Below, in pieces: positions 54,501-60,500 of a DNA stretch of 64,000 nt; position 1 is the stretch's first letter; each line of letters opens with the position of its first letter. The notes beneath the pieces were generated by a model. The model searched no databases. It saw nothing but the letters and a program-made list of their open reading frames with translations, and had not been told where the DNA came from. Origin of the DNA: Nemertoderma westbladi (taxonomy: Eukaryota; Xenacoelomorpha; Nemertodermatida; Nemertodermatidae); NCBI GenBank assembly GCA_032718475.1, contig JAUCBJ010005774.1:1-64000 (forward strand). The letters are read 5' to 3'. Both the position numbers and the translations under genes were made by a program.

Positions 54501-57500
54501 TAAACCCGCTCCCTTCCTCCTCCAACACACCCAGTGACCGGATCCACAGTAAACCCGCTCCCTTTCTCCTCCAACACACCGGATCCACAGTAAACCCGCT
54601 CCCTTCCTCCTCCAACTCACCCAATCACCGGATCCACAGTAAACCCGCTCCCTTCCTCCTCCAACTCACCCAGTAACCGGATCCACAGTAAACCCGCTCC
54701 CTTCCTCCTCCAACTCACCGAGTCACCGGATCCACAGTAAACCCGCTCCTTTCCTCCTCCAACACACCCAGTCACCGGATACACAGTAAACCCACTCCCT
54801 TCCTCCTCCAACTCACCGGATCCACAGTAAACCCGCTCCCTTCCTCCTCCAACTCACCCAATCATCGGATCCACAGTAAACCCGCTCCCTTCATCCTCCA
54901 ACTCACCGGATCCACAGTAAACCCGCTCCCTTCATCCTCCAACTCACCTAGTCACCGGATCCACAGTAAACCCGCTCCCTTCATCCACCAACTCACCCAG
55001 TCACCGGATCCACAGTAAACCCGCTCCCTTCCTCCTCCAACTCACCTAGTCACCGGATCCACAGTAAACCCGCTCCCTTCCTCCTCCAACTCACCCAGTC
55101 ACCGGATCCACAGTAAACCCGCTCCCTTCCTCCTCCAACTCACCTAGTCACCGGATCCACAGTAAACCCGCTCCCTTCCTCCTCCAACTCACCGGATCCA
55201 CAGTAAACCCGCTCCCTTCCTCCTCCAACTCACCCAGTCACCGGATCCACAGTAAACCCGCTCCCTTCCTCCTCCAACTCACCTAGTCACCGGATCCACA
55301 GTAAACCCGCTCCCTTCCTCCTCCAACTCACCCAGTCACCGGATCCACAGTAAACCCGCTCCCTTCCTCCTCCAACTCACCGGATCCACAGTAAACCCGC
55401 TCCCTTCCTCCTCCAACTCACCTAGTCACCGGATCCACAGTAAACCCGCTCCCTTCCTCCTCCAACTCACCTAGTCACCGGATCCACAGTAAACCCGCTC
55501 CCTTCCTCCTCCAACTCACCGGATCCACAGTAAACCCGCTCCCTTCCTCCTCCAACTCACCCAGTCACCGGATCCACTGTAAACCCGCTCCCTTCCTCCT
55601 CCAACTCACCGGATCCACAGTAAACCCGCTCCCTTCCTCCTCCAACTCACCTAGTCACCGGATCCACAGTAAACCCGCTCCCTTCCTCCTCCAACTCACC
55701 TAGTCACCGGATCCACAGTAAACCCGCTCCCTTCCTCCTCCAACTCACCGGATCCACAGTAAACCCGCTCCCTTCCTCCTCCAACTCACCTAGTCACCGG
55801 ATCCACAGTAAACCCGCTCCCTTCCTCCTCCAACTCACCTAGTCACCGGATCCACAGTAAACCCGCTCCCTTCCTCCTCCAACTCACCCTGTCACCGGAT
55901 CCACAGTAAACACGCTCCCTTCCTCCTCCAACTCACCGAGTCACCGGATCCACAGTAAACCCGCTCCCTTCCTCCTCCAACACACCCAGTGACCGGATCC
56001 ACAGTAAACCCGCTCCCTTCCTCCTCCAACTCACCCAGTGACCGGATCCACAGTAAACCCGCTCCCTTCCTCCTCCAACTCACCCTGTCACCGGATCCAC
56101 AGTAAACACGCTCCCTTCCTCCTCCAACTCACCGAGTCACCGGATCCACAGTAAACCCGCTCCCTTCCTCCTCCAACTCACACAATCACCGGATCCACAG
56201 TAAACCCGCTCCCTTCCTCCTCCAACTCACCCTGTCACCGGATCCACAGTAAACACGCTCCCTTCCTCCTCCAACTCACCGAGTCACCGGATCCACAGTA
56301 AACCCGCTCCCTTCCTCCTCCAACACACCCAGTGACCGGATCCACAGTAAACCCGCTCCCTTCCTCCTCCAACTCACCCTGTCACCGGATCCACAGTAAA
56401 CACGCTCCCTTCCTCCTCCAACTCACCGAGTCACCGGATCCACAGTAAACCCGCTCCCTTCCTCCTCCAACACACCCAGTGACCGGATCCACAGTAAACC
56501 CACTCCCTTACTCCTCCAACTCACCGGATCCACAGTAAACCCGCTCCCTTCCTCCTCCAACTCACCCAGTCACCGGATCCACAGTAAACCCGCTCCCTTC
56601 CTCCTCCAACTCACCCAGTCACCGGATCCACAGTAAACCCGCTCCCTTCCTCCTCCAACTCACCGGATCCACAGTAAACCCGCTCCCTTCCTCCTCCAAC
56701 TCACCTAGTCACCGGATCCACAGTAAACCCGCTCCCTTCCTCCTGCAACTCACCCAGTCACCGGATCCACAGTAAACCCGCTCCCTTCCTCCTCCAACTC
56801 ACCCAGTAACCGGATCCACAGTAAACCCGCTCCCTTCCTCCTCCAACTCACCGGATCCACAGTAAACCCGCTCCCTTCCTCCTCCAACTCACCTAGTCAC
56901 CGGATCCACAGTAAACCCGCTCCCTTCCTCCTGCAACTCACCCAGTCACCGGATCCACAGTAAACCCGCTCCCTTCCTCCTCCAACTCACCCAGCAACCG
57001 GATCCACAGTAAACCCGCTCCCTTCCTCCTCCAACTCACCGGATCCACAGTAAACCCGCTCCCTTCCTCCTCCAACTCACCTAGTCACCGGATCCACAGT
57101 AAACCCGCTCCCTTCCTCCTGCAACTCACCCAGTCACCGGATCCACAGTAAACCCGCTCCCTTCCTCCTCCAACTCACCGGATCCACAGTAAACCCGCTC
57201 CCTTCCTCCTCCAACTCACCCAGTCACCGGATCCACAGTAAACCCGCTCCCTTCCTCCTCCACTGCGTAGACGACTTTTCCGTTCCGACCCCCATCCGCG
57301 TCCGTTGCTCGCACCCGGACCACCGGATCCCCCGGACGAGCGTTCTCCGACGCCACCACGCGGTACGTTAACGAATCGAATCGCGGAGGATTGTCGTTGA
57401 CATCGATGACACCGATTCCCACTGTTGTATAGACAACCATAGGTGGACTGGTTGCTGTCTCGGCCTACAAAAAAGCGATAGATCCTATAATTGATAGCTG

Positions 57501-60500
57501 AAATAATATTTTATTGTAAGTGACTCTGTAAGGAGGCCTTATAGAACATCGTCCAGACCCGGTCCGAAATCCTCCATTATAGCTAATCCATCAACTCTTC
57601 ACCAAATTTAATGACTACAATTAATTAATTTAAAATAAACATTATATACAAATGGTGTGCTATAAAATATAAATATAAGTACAATATATATAATAAATTA
57701 TTATAAAAATATTACAGCAAAACAAAGTCAATCACATTATCATATTCGCAGTGCGGTCCCCTCAGAATTATACTCCCCAGAGGAAACTCCAGTACCCATT
57801 TAGCTACCATTTAAGTATGCGAGGCAGATATGCGACCTTATCGCTAGTTCCTTTAAAGCATTTGTGTCGAAAGTAAAACTACACTGGGATCACAACCCAC
57901 TTCAGGGGTCGAACCCACGACCTCCAACGCAAAGGATTTAACGACTACACCAAGGTGGGACTAAAAAATAATTTTAATTATGAATATTACCTTAACGGTG
58001 AGTGAGTGGGTGGTTTTGGCTTCGTAGTCAAACGGACCAGCTACGAGAATGGTCCCGTCTAGAGGGTCGATAACGAAAGGAGAAACCGGGTCACTAGGAC
58101 ACGGGACTATCGAGTAGCCAATAGCATCCGTCGTACGATTCATAGCGGTTACCTTACCAACCTGGAATATTTGAGTTAATTTAAACTTTAGTAACTTAAT
58201 AAATGAACAGTTTATTCCACTTTTCACTTTATTTCCGTATTGTTTTTATCTTCTCGTACCTGTAGTGTACGATTTATCAGGTCTAACGACAATACATTTG
58301 AGGTTCCGAAATGTTTTTAATATAATTTTAAAGGATTAAATAAATAAGTGTTGATTAATATATTTATTCAATTTTTGTGTTGAAATGTGAAAGGCGTTAT
58401 TGAACCATGGCTGTGGCACTGTTTGGGCCTCTTCAGTAGCGCTAACTCGTTCAAGCTGACTCAGTTCCACAAGATAATAGTCCCCCGTTGCTAATTATTT
58501 AGTATGTTGCATTTCCTCCTATCTATCTCTAACTAAAAGCCGACCTACTGATCTTAGTCAAGAAAAAACTTCGATATTATGGGGCGAGCCACGAGGTAAG
58601 GGAACCTTAGCATACAGTTTATTACGGGTCAAATCAAGCCGGCCTGTCTGCCTGTCCGTCAGTCAGTTTGTCTATCCGTATGTTTAACTGGTATGCCTGT
58701 AGGTGTGGTATACCGAAAGTTTAGCTCATTCTAGTAGTAACTATAATACATTCCACTGTATCACTGACCTCCGTGTCTATAGGAACTGTTTCCTCCAATG
58801 AGAATTCGTAGTGATCCGATTCAAAGGAAGGCGGGGCATCCTCATTGGATATCATAATAATCTCCAAGGCGACATCAGCAGAACGAGGAGGAGTTCCTTT
58901 GTCGGTGGCGCGGATGAACAGTTGGAACACATGGGTTGCTAGGCAACAATAACAACAATAGTACTTTTAACAAGGAAATTGAATTATATTTTGATTACGA
59001 ATAGGGACATCAAAAACTAAACATTGGAGGTAAATAAAATGTAGCTCGATATATAAATATATATATATATACAAAATCTCTAAAATAAACACAATTACTT
59101 TTCAACTTACTGTCGACATTTATAGGAGTCAGAATGGATATAATTCCGGTAGTTGGTTGGATGGTGAACATCTGTTTCAACGGACTCGAATCCTTCTCAT
59201 ATATTGAGTAACTAAGCAACCCATTGTCGCCAGCGTCTGAGTCACTTGCCCGCACCTTCAAATTAATATTACTTTGTATTAGTTAATTCATATTAATATG
59301 AATTCGCAGATGTTGACAAGTTAACTTTTACAAAACCTTCTTAACATCTTAGTTATGGTTTTAAAATGGGGGTGAGAGAGGGGGGGGGGGGGGGGGGGGG
59401 GTAACCAGTGTTTAAAATGAACCATTGAGTGAAGAAGCAGGTTGATGGCAGTCTTACAAACCAAAACAATAAACCAATTTCCAATTCTGTTGCGATTAAT
59501 TCTCCCCCCCCTTATATTTTTAAGACAAATAGGTCCTATGGGAAAATGATAAAATGGAAGGTTGTAGGAATTCCTGGTACTGCAGTACATTTACCATAGT
59601 GTCCCTCTCACCTGCAGCACTTTATCACCTACAGATGCGTTCACGGCCACATTAACGGTGTATTCGGTAACATCCCACACCGGAGCATTATCATTCTCAT
59701 CCGTTACCAATAGAGTGACCGTAGTAAACCCAACCAAGCCTCCCCCATCGGTAACCGTTACAGGTATACTAATGTTACGTTGAGTAACATTCTCCCTATC
59801 CAACATATCCAACGTCCACAATTCCCCTGAAACAAAAATTAACTAATTTGTTAAAAAATTATAGAAATTTAAATACATTTTATAAAATGTATAAGACGTC
59901 CAAGTACCAATTAGTAATAAACAGTAACAATCCAATACTACTACTACTAGGATCGGCATGCTGCATTGCAGCTGCATTTTTAAGAATGCTGTGCCGGCTT
60001 GTCAACAAAATTGCACCGCCACAACTCCCTATCACCCATGACATTTGCTAGATCATCCGCATCTTCAAGGCCAGTGTCCTTTAAGATGCGTCTCAAGAAA
60101 GTCATGGGCTGTCCACCATGCTTATTCACTCCATGAGGCTGCCAAAGTACAAGATTATGCACTGGCTGGTCCTCACGGCGAAAGCAATGTCCTGCAAAGC
60201 GGAGGCGATTTTGTTCTAGTGTCAAGCTTGGGGGAACCAATGAGACACCTCCAATGTTATATAGTGTCTGGTTGGAGATGTGTGCATTGTACTTGACACA
60301 ATGAACCCGGCGTAGCATTCTTGTGAATGTGCCATCCAGAGATTGGGTGTCAACAATCCAATGGGAGGCGGTTTAATATTAATATAGTTCAAAGGTAGGC
60401 TATACAGTAAGGTTACAGTATACAACACAGCATTTGTACTATTCTATTTTTAATTTCGCAAATAAATAATATTATATAGAAGCTATAACACCTACTCCTA

